This document shows positions 54,441-64,000 of a stretch of 64,000 nt of DNA, one piece after another. Under the pieces are notes generated by a model, which had not been told where the DNA came from, did not search any database, and saw nothing but the letters and a program-made list of their open reading frames with translations. Numbering within the stretch: position 1 is the first letter of the stretch; each line of letters begins with the position of its first letter. Source of the stretch: Echinarachnius parma (Eukaryota; Echinodermata; Echinoidea; Clypeasteroida; Echinarachniidae). The position numbers and the translations under genes were made by a program. The stretch lies in the NCBI GenBank assembly GCA_037951105.1, contig JBAMJV010003820.1, forward strand, positions 180,490 to 244,489, read 5' to 3'.

Positions 54441-54769
54441 AGCAGATTGCCAATGGTAGCTTAGTGTACCAATCACAATCTTTATAAGATTTCCAAATCT
54501 AATAGGGTACCATTGATAAAACTATACAAAAATAGCTTTGACAGGACTAAAAAGAATGGTACGAGGTCAGATATCAGGAATCTTATAATTTATTGGTCTA
54601 TTGGCAATGCTTATCTACCTTCTTTTATTATTTTTGTCGAACAGGAAGTTATGACTTGGCCCATGAGCAAGCATTTCAGAGGAAAAGACACACTCATTCT
54701 TATCAATATCATTCCCATGACTCGTTTTCTTGTATGGTTTCTAACTTTCTGTTTGCAATTCTTTCTCAC

Positions 54770-55200
54770 CTTCACCTTCGAATATTCCTTCATTTTCTCT
54801 CCCCCTCCTTTCCCTTTCTTCATCTCCTCCTTCTTCTCATCTTTCTTCCTTCTCCCCCTCCTTCTCTTTCCCTTCTGTTTATCTGTTTTCTCCTTCTTCT
54901 CTTTCTCCCTCTGCTATGTCTTCCTCTCATTTCCCTTTCTCCTTCTCCTTCCTCATCTTGTTCTTCATCACCTTATCAAATCCCCCGTCTCCTGCTTTTT
55001 CACCTTCTCCTCCTTCTCCATCATCTTCCATTCTGTCTCCCTTTTGTAACTCCTCCTTCTCTTCTTCCCTCTCTCCTTCTCTATTGCCATTCTCTCCTTT
55101 TCACCTCTTCCTTCTACATTCTTTTTCACATTCTTTCTTTCTTCTCCTCTCTTCCCATTTGTACTTTCCTCCTTCTTCTTTTTTTATCTTTACATATTGA
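54770..55200. repeat. CT-rich (TCC/TTC) stretch
   Basis: About 430 bp of almost pure pyrimidine on the plus strand. The 178- and 214-codon frames over it are leucine/serine/proline artefacts in several frames at once. Confidence 0.9.
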
Positions 55201-55319
55201 TATTGCTTTATTTTTCTTAATACGCAGGAAGCCCTGATAGGCTCTTGAGTAGGTTTGAAGAGGAAAGACATGTTTGTTTTTATCCGCACAATTCCCACAA
55301 AGTTTTTCACCCGGTCTTT

Positions 55320-55470
55320 TAAACAATCACTAACACACTCACATATGTAGACATACACACACTCATAAACTCACACATACATACAGACACTCACATACAT
55401 AGACTTGCATAAAGATTTCATATTCTTACATGCAACAGACACACATACACACACAAACACACATTGTGTC
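55320..55470. repeat. (ACAC/ACATAC)n-rich stretch
   Basis: Impure CACACTCACATA, CATACATACAGACAC words. 55480-56690 has AT-rich unique sequence, a reversed R-B end at 55707-55745, and nothing else recognised. Confidence 0.8.
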
Positions 55471-56699
55471 TCTATTTAAAGTAGGATATCCTATCTAATC
55501 CCAGATTTAAGATGTGGCACTACTGATAAAATGGGAAGCTTTTAATTCTCCCTGAATTAAAGATGTTCTGATTATTTGGGTCAAATAAGGTCAAACATAA
55601 TCCCAAAGTACTTTGTCAGTGCTTTATCTAAATTAGCAGCATTGCAGAGTAGTAATACATGTGACAAGCTTTCATTTATACAGATATGACAATAAAACTG
55701 CTTGTACAGGATCCACCATGCTCCCGTAGGCAAGGGGTTAATAACTCCCATAACCATAAGGGTGCATCTCAACCCCCAAAATACTTTTTATTTCATGAGG
55801 ACTATTTTTTTTTATTTAGAAAGAAAAATCGCCCCGGTGTAAATGTTCACGAGGGCTATTTGGGGGCTCAAAGGGGCTCTTTTGTCTTGTATTAATTTGT
55901 TATATATTTATTTTTCTCAGACATTGTTATAACTAATAATGAAGATTCCATCCTATTAACTAAAGTCAGGCATTCTCAGTCCCAAAAAAGAAAATTTTGC
56001 ATGCATGGGACTAACTAATAAATAAACAGGGCGATTTTGTTGAACAATTTCATTTTTTTTCCTCGCTCCCTTGATTTGATTCATGGGGCGATTTAAAAGG
56101 TTACGGGGGTATATCGTCCTTTGCCGCCGTGTATTTTTTGCGCTGGTGCATCTGGTTTCTGTTGACAAGGAGTTCATGACTTGATTACAAGAACTACATT
56201 TATTATTTTAAAAACAGAAATGATCACATCCCTTTAATTCCTTTACCTACTGGCATAATCGGGTGAACATGATGATATATTCACTTTAAGATTCACCTTC
56301 ATAATCAAAATTCTTAAGAAAATATTTTCCGGGAAATTGCTGCAAGAGCCGGAAAGACAAATTAGCAGAAACTGGGACAAAACCGTCTTTGCCTTGAAAG
56401 TTGCACGTTTGTATATCACCTATACATAAATAGATGCATGTTTAATAAGCAGCTACAAAAAGAATCTCATTCCAAATACTTAATGATTGAACCTTCACAA
56501 TTTTGGCACAGTTAAGCAACTAAATGACATTATGCGTGGGCTAATCAAACAAAAAAGCATTGCATAGATGAGATCTTTCATTTCTCTATTATTTGTTTTT
56601 ACCACTGTGCAATACTATCTCACAGACAATCTATAGTTGGTCTCCTTGGCAAGCCATTTCGTCTCCACGTATCATTATATATTTGCCAAAAGTGGCTCA

Positions 56700-56930
56700 A
56701 TTCAAACAAGGGGACAGAAATGTCAATGTCTTCGCAATATTTTTCCAAAAATGTGCAAGATTAAAACAAAAACGTGAGCAGAAATGTCAATGTCATTGCA
56801 GTGTTTTCCTACAAATTTGCTGAATTAAAACGAGGTTAGAGAAAATGTCATATTGTTGTACGAAATCTCAAAATATGGGAACAGAAAATGTCATATTTTT
56901 ACAAGAAACTTCTGCAAACAAGGGAATAGA
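56700..56930. repeat. Diverged tandem repeat, ~65 bp x 3-4
   Basis: CAGAAATGTCAATGTCWTYGCA...TTTTCC...AAATTTGC...ATTAAAACRAG units near 56717 and 56780, then decayed copies at 56843 and 56884. Confidence 0.65.
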
Positions 56931-56999
56931 TAGTGCCAAGGTCACTGACCCGATTTCACAGCAACTAGAACAGTTGCAAGGCCGGGATGAACTTAAGTG

Positions 57000-57435
57000 A
57001 CAGAATGGACAGGGGGCAAAGATAGGGCACATGGATGAGAGTGGTAGAGAGAGAGAAAGGGGGGCAAAGAGGGGGGGGGGGGGTGTCTATGCTTTAAAAC
57101 ATGTTGTTTATATAGTATTGCTGAGTGGCACCATCCTTATTCATTGCCATGGGTAATGAACTCGACGAAGGGGCAAATATGGGGCCCATAGAGGGGTTAG
57201 AGAGGGGAGAGGGGCAAAGATAAGGGGAAAGAGGGGCAGGGGCTGTCTATAGATGCTTTAAAACATGTTGATTATAGAGTACTGATGAGTTGCATCACCC
57301 TATATTCATTGCCATTGGTAATGAACTCGAGTGATGAAATAGGACAAGGGGGCAAAGATGGGGCCCATAGAGGGGTTAGAGAGGAGGGGGGGGGGGGAAG
57401 CTAAGGGGAAAAGAGAGGCAGGGGCTGTCTGTGCC
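57000..57435. repeat. G-rich tandem repeat, ~160-185 bp x 2-3
   Basis: TGCTTTAAAACATGTTG (57089, 57252), TTCATTGCCATTGGTAATGAA and GGGGCCCATAGAGGGGTTAG (57180, 57362), with G-runs of different length between. Confidence 0.85.
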
Positions 57436-57439
57436 CCAA

Positions 57440-58360
57440 ATTAAGATGCCATTTGTAGACCACCGCAATTCATTGCCTTGAGTAGTGGTGACCTAGAAGT
57501 TGCTATGAAGACAATCGTCCAGCTCAATCCACTACCAAAGGCCCGAATCCAACGCAAATTGTTATATAGGGGCAGTATAGGAGTCCCTAGCCCCCTAGCT
57601 TCGGTAGCAGAACTATAAAGATTCAAATCTTGATGGCAGACAAAAAATAACTTAATAAAGCATTTCCTCTGGCCTAGCTATACATGTATGTAATTATGCA
57701 AAATTAATTTCAGCTATGGCAACAGGGGGATAATTTTGCAGCACTGTATTTACCAACAAACGTTAGGTAAGAGTACTAATATTCAGGGAGCGTAACCATG
57801 GAAACTGCAACATGAAAAAAAGCTTACTACATGTCTTGATGATGTAACTTTTCACAGAGCTTTATGATTAAAAATGTAATGTTCTCTGAATATATTTGTA
57901 TGAGTAAATCTGGAGCAATAATTAGCATAAATATGGGTGCAAATTCTACCAGGGATTAATTAATCGATATTAAAGAAAAGAAAAACAATTCTGGTTTAAA
58001 TCTGTAATACTTTGTTTACTATTTCTATTATTACTTCTATCATTCTATTATTATTATTTGTAGGGGGGGGGGGGGGTATACCGTAAGCATTTATATAATA
58101 TGGTGACATGTAATAGTGAATGACTTCCCATGTACAGTACATTAATGAGTCCAATTCAATTAATAACGCATAATTGCATCCCAACAAAGTAACTTCTTTG
58201 CCATTATACATTACACACAATTTCCATAATTCAAGAATGCAAACATATCTCGGCATGCACGCTGTCACTCAAACATACAAAAAAAAAGGGAAAATATTAC
58301 CCCCAAAATCACTAATAGTAATATATAATCATCTTTCCCACTCTCTTTTCCTCTCAATTG
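57440..58360. other. No gene recognised
   Basis: AT-rich with an (ATT)n stretch and a 14-G run near 58065. Ends at a very good acceptor-like CTCTCTTTTCCTCTCAATTG CAG at 58363, after which all three frames stop within 26 bp. Confidence 0.35.
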
Positions 58361-58399
58361 CAGGAAAGAAATTGGTGACTAAGAAATAAAGTTGGGATG

Positions 58400-58545
58400 C
58401 AGTCGATACTTTTAATAGCGGAGAGTGCAGCGGGTCCGAATTTGTCAGCGATCGCGATGTAACCATACACCCCTGTGTCAGGATGAGGCGAGAAAGACTG
58501 CGGGCAATTGACCAATTTCGCCTGCGTATCTGCCGCGCTAGGCAG
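58400..58545. other. High-complexity GC island
   Basis: AGTGCAGCGGGTCCGAATTT, GTCAGCGATCGCGATGTAAC, TCGCCTGCGTATCTGCCGCG. Unique, CpG-containing. Possibly regulatory or part of a 3' exon. Confidence 0.22.
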
Positions 58546-59015
58546 TATTTTTCTTCACGCTTATTTCTATTCCTAACATATCCTCCCCTCCAGGCCTAGC
58601 TGTCTTACCTTCTGTCATTCTCTCCTTTTCATTCTCCTTCGTTCAATGTTTGTCTATCTCTTGTTTTATCGAATTTTTTTGATTTTCACACCTAGGCAGT
58701 ATTTTTTGTTCATGATTATTTCTATTCCTAACATGGCCTAGCTGTCTAACCTTCTGTCATTCTCTCCTTCCAGTTCTCCTTCATTCCCTGTGTGTCTATC
58801 TCTTTTTTTAATCTCAATGTTTCTTTCTTCCATGCAGACAGTATTTTTCTCCATGCTTAGTTCGATTCCTAACATATCCTCCCCTCCAGGCTTGTCTTAC
58901 CTTCTGTCATCTCTCCTTCTCGTTCTCCTTCATTCAAATGTCTGTCTATCTCAATTTTTGTTTTTAACACAGGCTGTATTTTTCTTCACGTTAATTTCTA
59001 TTCCTAACATGAAAG
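58540..59015. repeat. Tandem repeat, ~145 bp x 4
   Basis: CAGTATTTTTCTTCACGCTT...ATTTCTATTCCTAACATATC...CTGTCTTACCTTCTGTCATT units near 58542, 58697, 58839 and 58973. Confidence 0.9.
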
Positions 59016-59044
59016 TCTACATCAGCATAATCACTGTGTTGCTT

Positions 59045-59110
59045 TGATGGTGACGATGACGATGGTGATGGTGATGATGACTATGATGGTGATGATGGCG
59101 TGATTAAAGA
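59045..59110. repeat. Impure (GAT)n
   Basis: GATGGTGACGATGACGATGG-like triplets for about 60 bp. Confidence 0.85.
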
Positions 59111-59254
59111 TGCATGACAATTAGGTAAAAAAATAATAGTGTGAAGTCTACAGTAAACAAAAACCAGTAAATAACAAATGTAGAACAAAGTGTAAAAATA
59201 AGGACATAAACAAAAATTTCCCCCCAAAAAGGAAAAATAAAGTGAAGAAAAAAA

Positions 59255-59405
59255 ATGGCATGTCAGTCACTTGCATTATTGAGAAGCGTGTATGCTGGAG
59301 GGCATTCAAAGCGGCTGGAGAGTAGCGGGGGTTGAGCGGAATTACGCACGGCCAGCACAGACCCTGTCTAGCGGCTACGGGCGACAGACACATATGTTTG
59401 CCAAA
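59255..59405. other. High-complexity GC island
   Basis: GAGGGCATTCAAAGCGGCTG, GGTTGAGCGGAATTACGCAC, CTAGCGGCTACGGGCGACAG. Open frames on both strands lack splice support. Candidate regulatory sequence. Confidence 0.22.
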
Positions 59406-59699
59406 TTGGCAACAACAATTCAGAACTATTATCATAGTATTACTCCAGCTACTCTTCTTTTTCTTCTAACCCTTTTCCTTACATTCATTCTAGTTGCTCT
59501 TCTGTACCTTATATTCCTTGTTCATTCATTTATTATTTTCTCTATCCATTTCCATGGAAATATATGTAAAAGCATTTTAAGCTTTAATATGATCAAGATA
59601 TTGGTATAACAGACAATTTTGATAGACCACATCCTAGGTATTTCAGCATCCAGTTCTGATTAGAAAATGTCACAATGTAAAATAGAATATTAGAGACAA

Positions 59700-59780
59700 A
59701 ATGTTTGTCACCTGACGAAGTGTAGCAGTAGCATACGAAACGTTGTGAGTTTTTTTTATTTCACCACACATCGCAAGACA
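59700..59780 (+). mobile_element. Possible retroelement 3' fragment
   Basis: CACCTGACGAAGTGTAGCAG...GCATACGAAACGTTGTGAG resembles the CTGAYGAAGG...CGAAACGTT word often seen near the 3' end of Penelope-like and other retroelements. Short and not decisive. The rest of 59410-60130 has nothing recognised. Confidence 0.2.
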
Positions 59781-60129
59781 ACTGATTAATCTTCAACCCT
59801 TCAGTATAAGGATCGTTTTGGAACCTACAATCCTAGCTTTAAATCCTTACAGGACCTTGGTCAGGGCAAAAATGACAGTTACTACATAACTACATAACAG
59901 TATGACAAACATTAGACATGGAATAAAACAGGGAAAACAATTGGAAGGCAAGGGAATATGTGCAAGAGATGCATCTATACAGAAATAGACCATCCTAACA
60001 CAGCATACTGTGTTGTGATAAAAAAGAATATGAAGAAGAAAAAGAATATGAAGAAGAAAAAAACAGAGAGGGAAGACAGGGGGAAAAGATGAAGATGAGA
60101 GGATTTCAGATTTCCACGACGACGACAGC

Positions 60130-60600
60130 TAGACGAAAATAGAGCACTCGTGAGGAGCTAGCAGACGAATTGACAATCAAACGCTAACACCCTAGCGCTT
60201 TTATGAATTTCATCCATTAATAAATGCCGCCCCTTCGACCCTCCGATCTCACTCAGAGGAATGAGCTATTAGCATTTCAACTGGGGCTTACGACCCATCA
60301 CTCGCACCATCCAAGCCCCCCACTCCCCCTCCCCCCTCCCCCCAACACATACACACACTTTCATCTCAAGCTATGTTCCTATCACAATACATTGTTGCTG
60401 TATATACCCATAGAGGTGCCCTGATTGAATGGAAACGCTCTTTGGCAGTGCCGCACCTTGCATAAACACCTCACTATTTTAATAACGCTTCAGCATTTAG
60501 GTGGCCTCTCAATGGCATAATTTTGTTTTCACTCGCTTCTCTAATAACGCTTATTCATCGCTTCCTTATCCGCACATTTCTACAATGCCACTTTATAATA
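60130..60600. other. High-complexity ATTA/GC island
   Basis: AACGCTAACACCCTAGCGCT, CCATTAATAAATGCCGCCCC, TTTAATAACGCTTCAGCATT, CTAATAACGCTTATTCATCG. Unique, evenly mixed composition, no exon signals. One of the better regulatory-looking blocks. Confidence 0.3.
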
Positions 60601-60689
60601 TATGAAATCTCAATTCTGGCTTATGCAGTGTGACATACTTTTGTGATTCAATGTACAACTTCCTATTTCGAATGTTGGTTGGTTGGTTG

Positions 60690-60900
60690 GTTATTTGGTT
60701 TTTACAGACACGTTCAATTAATTATGATTATTTATGTCTGAGATTGCCCTTTATCGTCACCATCCGATAGATGCAGCCTGGGTTCGGACCCGGGCCTATT
60801 AGTGCCTACATATTAGGTGTGCTTTACCGGTATTCATGCCCTTAAAACACAAAGACAATTAATTATGATCATCGCGTGAAATATCTCACAAATTGCAAAT
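60690..60900. other. Homeodomain-site-rich block with T-arm-like hairpin
   Basis: TTCAATTAATTATGATTATT at 60714 and GACAATTAATTATGATCATC at 60854 flank GCCTGGGTTCGGACCCGGGC (60777-60796), a 7-bp stem around TTCGGA that resembles a tRNA T-arm. No full cloverleaf is found. Confidence 0.25.
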
Positions 60901-61084
60901 AAAAGGAATGTGGTTCAAGGCACCCTAATCGCTAAAATGACTCATGCATGGATGGTGTTTTCACATTTCAAATCAAAGCATGACAAAAAAATCACAGATG
61001 CACACCCTTGCAAAGACAGTTGCAGAAAAGGACTGAGGGGGTAAAAGCTGGGGAAGAAAAATCTGACGAAAAAAAAAATTGAAG

Positions 61085-61440
61085 AAAATTTAAGATGAGG
61101 AATCTCTAACTCTCGCCCCAAACCGCAAAATCCTATTAGAGAGTGAGACAATCAATACAACTACGTGGGGCGAACCGACGCGCTCAACCCCGCTATAAGC
61201 TCTTTACACGTGCTCAGGGTTCTTGCACCCCGGCTGACGCGGTGGAACGGCATTTATCTTGCATCATTAGGCAAATCCCTTCTTAATGTATTGATTCGCC
61301 CCCCTCTCATCGCGGGAAGACGGTCGCGTTTCCCCGTCGTCGTCGTTGGCTCTCTAGCCGCAGAGTTCAAAGACGACACAACATCAACAAGTGTTCCAAT
61401 AGAATGTGGTGGGATGATGATAAATGTTACACGGTAGAGG
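61085..61440. other. High-complexity CpG-containing island
   Basis: GGGGCGAACCGACGCGCTCA, ACCCCGGCTGACGCGGTGGA, CATCGCGGGAAGACGGTCGC, CGTCGTCGTCGTTGG. The 90-codon frame 61165-61437 has no recognisable motif and no splice support. Regulatory or promoter-like. Confidence 0.28.
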
Positions 61441-61444
61441 TTTA

Positions 61445-62060
<616 letters not shown>

Positions 62061-62259
62061 ATATTATTTTTTCATCTAGCGTACAGTAATGTGAAGTTAG
62101 CAAAATACTTAAATTTTACAAAAATGTTTTATACACAGATTCAAATTGTTAGAATCTATACAATTATAAACTAATGCTAACGTGACACTTTGACTATACT
62201 TAACATTGACATTATGACCTCAAAATGACCAACAAAATGAGGAAAAGCATTTCATGCAT

Positions 62260-62385
62260 AATAAATCACTTTGGTCGGGCAAACGTAATTTAATTTTGCT
62301 CAAGAGCAGCTTTGCAGCCTGGACTCCCGCCAGTGGTAAACCGGCGCAGCCATCAAAGCCAGACAACCATTATACATTTCCTTTT
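62260..62385. other. High-complexity island
   Basis: ACTTTGGTCGGGCAAACG, AGCAGCTTTGCAGCCTGGAC, GGTAAACCGGCGCAGCC. Unique, no exon support. Confidence 0.2.
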
Positions 62386-62469
62386 CTGCCATTTTTATTA
62401 TCTCTTCTCTCTTCTTCGCATATATTTGTCATGAAAACCAACAACAAGAATGTTTTCTCCAAAGACCTG

Positions 62470-62580
62470 AGCTTTTTACAGGACCAGTCCTGAACGGGGG
62501 CTAACCCACTGCGATTGGGAAGCTGGTTAGTCCTGTATTAACTCTAGGGTGATTGCACAATCAGGTAGGGAACAGGTTAA
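62470..62580. mobile_element. R-A end joined to R-B
   Basis: ACAGGACCAGTCCTGAACGG (R-A) runs into CTAACCCACTGCGATTGGGA...GGTAGGGAACAGGTTAA (R-B). 62580-63340 has nothing else recognised. Confidence 0.6.
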
Positions 62581-63344
62581 TATACGGCAGTTCTGAGTAA
62601 CAACAGACACAACCAAAGTCTGTCACTAAAACTGACTCTGGACTAATTAAAATGCCACATAAATGTTGGCAGAAAATAAAAAACGTGGTTCATTACGTGT
62701 CTAAGGTTAAAAAGTGTCATCTTCAAGGGGTTATAAGATGTCATTTCAAAGATATATGCATTTCAGGGAGGGAGGGGGCTTGTCAACTTTTTGAACTCCG
62801 TACTTGCCCAAATTTGCGAGCGGTGTGCTTCAATGTATCTTTTTGCTTAGAATTCCTTTCAAGTCACATCTTAATTCATTTATTTTTTGCTAAAAAATAC
62901 ACACAATGCTTAATGCTAATTTCTTAATCCAAAAGATATTGTGAACACAAAATAGTAGTAACCTCCTAAACATTACTTTAAAAAAAAATCTTCTTGCTTG
63001 TAGATATTTGGTTTGCTCTATATTCATGATCTACTTACTAATTAAGTGCTAACATCCAAATGTAACTGTTCTCAACTTATTACAACTATTCCGTGCCATA
63101 CGGTAAAGAACAGGAACAGAGTTTTTAACTAGCCTCATGCATACGTCCAGACAGTGACCATTAGTGACCCTACGTGACCTAGAAAAATAATTAAAAAGGG
63201 GGAAAGAAAAAGTAAACAATTAAGTGGGCTTCCTATATTGGCAAACTACACCTTCCTCATTTACTCGGTCTCTATGTGGTTGCTATACAGACGTCTTACC
63301 CACATCCCAAAACAAAGGCAAATAGAAAGAAGTGAGAAAGCAAA

Positions 63345-63545
63345 AGAGAGGCAGATAGAGGAAGAGAAAGGAAGAGAGAGGAAGAGAGAGGAAGAGAAAG
63401 AAAGAGAGAGGAAGAGAGAGGAAGAGAGAGGAAGAGAGAGGAAGAGAGAGGAAGAGAGAGGAAGAGAGAGGAAGAGAGAGGAAGAGAAGAAAGAGAGAGG
63501 AAGAGAGAGGAGGAGAGAGGAAGAGAAAGAAAGAAAGAGATAGAA
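63345..63545. repeat. (GAGAGGAA)n microsatellite
   Basis: About 20 GAGAGGAA units with a few GAAAG variants; the overlapping E/R/K-rich and S/L-rich frames are artefacts. Confidence 0.95.
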
Positions 63546-63784
63546 AGAGGATGAGAGAGAAGGGGAGAGTGTAAAAGAGAGCAGTGCATACATACAGGGG
63601 GGCTCAGGGCAATCTAGCCTCGGCAGTGGCTTAAAGAGCCCCAAATTCATATAAACAGAGCCCCCCTGAGATTCTCAAACCTGAGTTCAAAGCAGTACAC
63701 AGTGAGAATACTATTTCAATGCATGCCCCAAAAAATGTAATTGGGAAGGTACAAAATTCAGAAAGGGGGTTAACAAAATGAGAG

Positions 63785-64000
63785 AGAGAGGGTGAACGAA
63801 TGAGATGGGGGTTGAAAGAATGAGATGGGGGGTGAAAGAATGAGATGGGGGTTGAAAGAATGAGATGGGGGGTTGAAAGAATGAGATGGGGGGGTTGAAA
63901 GAATGAGATGGGGGTTGAAAGAATGAGATGGGGGGGGTTGAAAGAATGAGATGGGGGGTGAAAGAATGAGATGGGGGGGGGGGGGGTTGAAAGAATGAGA
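63785..64000. repeat. Minisatellite, ~20-30 bp units, runs off the window
   Basis: GAATGAGATGGGGGTTGAAA repeated about nine times. The G-run varies from 4 to about 14 and explains the unit-length variation. Confidence 0.95.

Noticed and set aside
54513-55237. 178- and 214-codon plus-strand frames
   Set aside because: Two overlapping frames are open at once over pyrimidine-rich DNA; no motifs or splice signals.
58364-58389. Possible last exon after a good acceptor at 58363
   Set aside because: At most eight codons before a stop in any frame; cannot be supported without transcript data.
60777-60796. tRNA gene suggested by GGTTCGGACCCGGG
   Set aside because: Only a T-arm-like stem is present; no A box, anticodon arm or acceptor stem fits around it.
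63238-63650. R/E/K-rich and S/L-rich frames
   Set aside because: (GAGAGGAA)n microsatellite read on both strands.

Overview
No complete protein-coding gene is visible in this window. It is AT-rich, repeat-dense, non-coding animal DNA. It has several poly-purine/poly-pyrimidine stretches, unusually many long C or G runs, trinucleotide microsatellites, many diverged tandem repeats and at least ten families of short inverted-repeat (MITE-like) transposons, often nested. A tRNA-derived SINE with recognisable A and B boxes and an (ATT)n tail confirms a eukaryote. The octamer TACATGTA is strongly over-represented (about 20 sites by eye), and the repeat types look like those of marine invertebrates. 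My best guess is an echinoderm, probably a sea urchin. This is an inference from repeat style, not from a gene.

Names used below for dispersed families, all defined from copies inside this window. R-A: TTAA-bounded, starts like YCATTCAGGACTGG. R-B: starts like CCCCTTGCCTATGGGAACC. R-C: starts CTCCTTGAGTGCCAAGCTCG. R-D: about 390 bp, AGGGATCTAGTAAC ends, TTAA target. R-E: about 540 bp, AGGGGTAGTTTAGTTTTGG ends, TTAA target. R-F: GGGGTGTTTCACAAAGATCC ends. R-G/H: SINE-like fragments. R-I: CAGTCAAACCTGTC ends, with an internal 49-bp unit.

Layout. 1-9.5 kb: diverged tandem repeats, a 214-bp MITE inserted inside an R-A copy, and G-rich tracts. 9.6-20 kb: an old 180-bp tandem array, a 400-bp foldback element, R-I copy 1, a candidate minus-strand exon at 15.9 kb beside a CpG-rich island (16.4-16.8 kb), and a 260-bp tandem array split by a 474-bp TIR element. 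20-30 kb: SINE, the second MITE copy, R-D split by a Harbinger-like element, and a composite element holding two R-D copies in tandem. 30-40 kb: R-E, a TA-flanked MITE, (GAT)n, the best exon candidate (32936-33000, minus), an exact 8 x 156-bp array ending in (CGG)n, and a chain of TTAA-bounded units. 40-50 kb: (GGA)n DNA, a perfect 40-bp palindrome, a 102-bp array, a 650-bp element full of CGTACG, and a hAT-like MITE with a perfect 8-bp target duplication. 50-64 kb: an exact 18 x 49-bp array with a three-unit higher-order period, a KpnI/SmaI-type palindrome, several tandem arrays, (GAT)n and (GAGAGGAA)n.

Between the repeats lie islands of higher-complexity, mixed GC/ATTA sequence (e.g. 6.2, 7.1, 33.3, 37.6, 60.2, 61.2 kb). 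These look like candidate cis-regulatory or conserved non-coding blocks. Together with two small exon candidates on the minus strand, they suggest that the window lies in large introns or intergenic DNA of a sparsely coding locus. No pathway or operon can be read from it.
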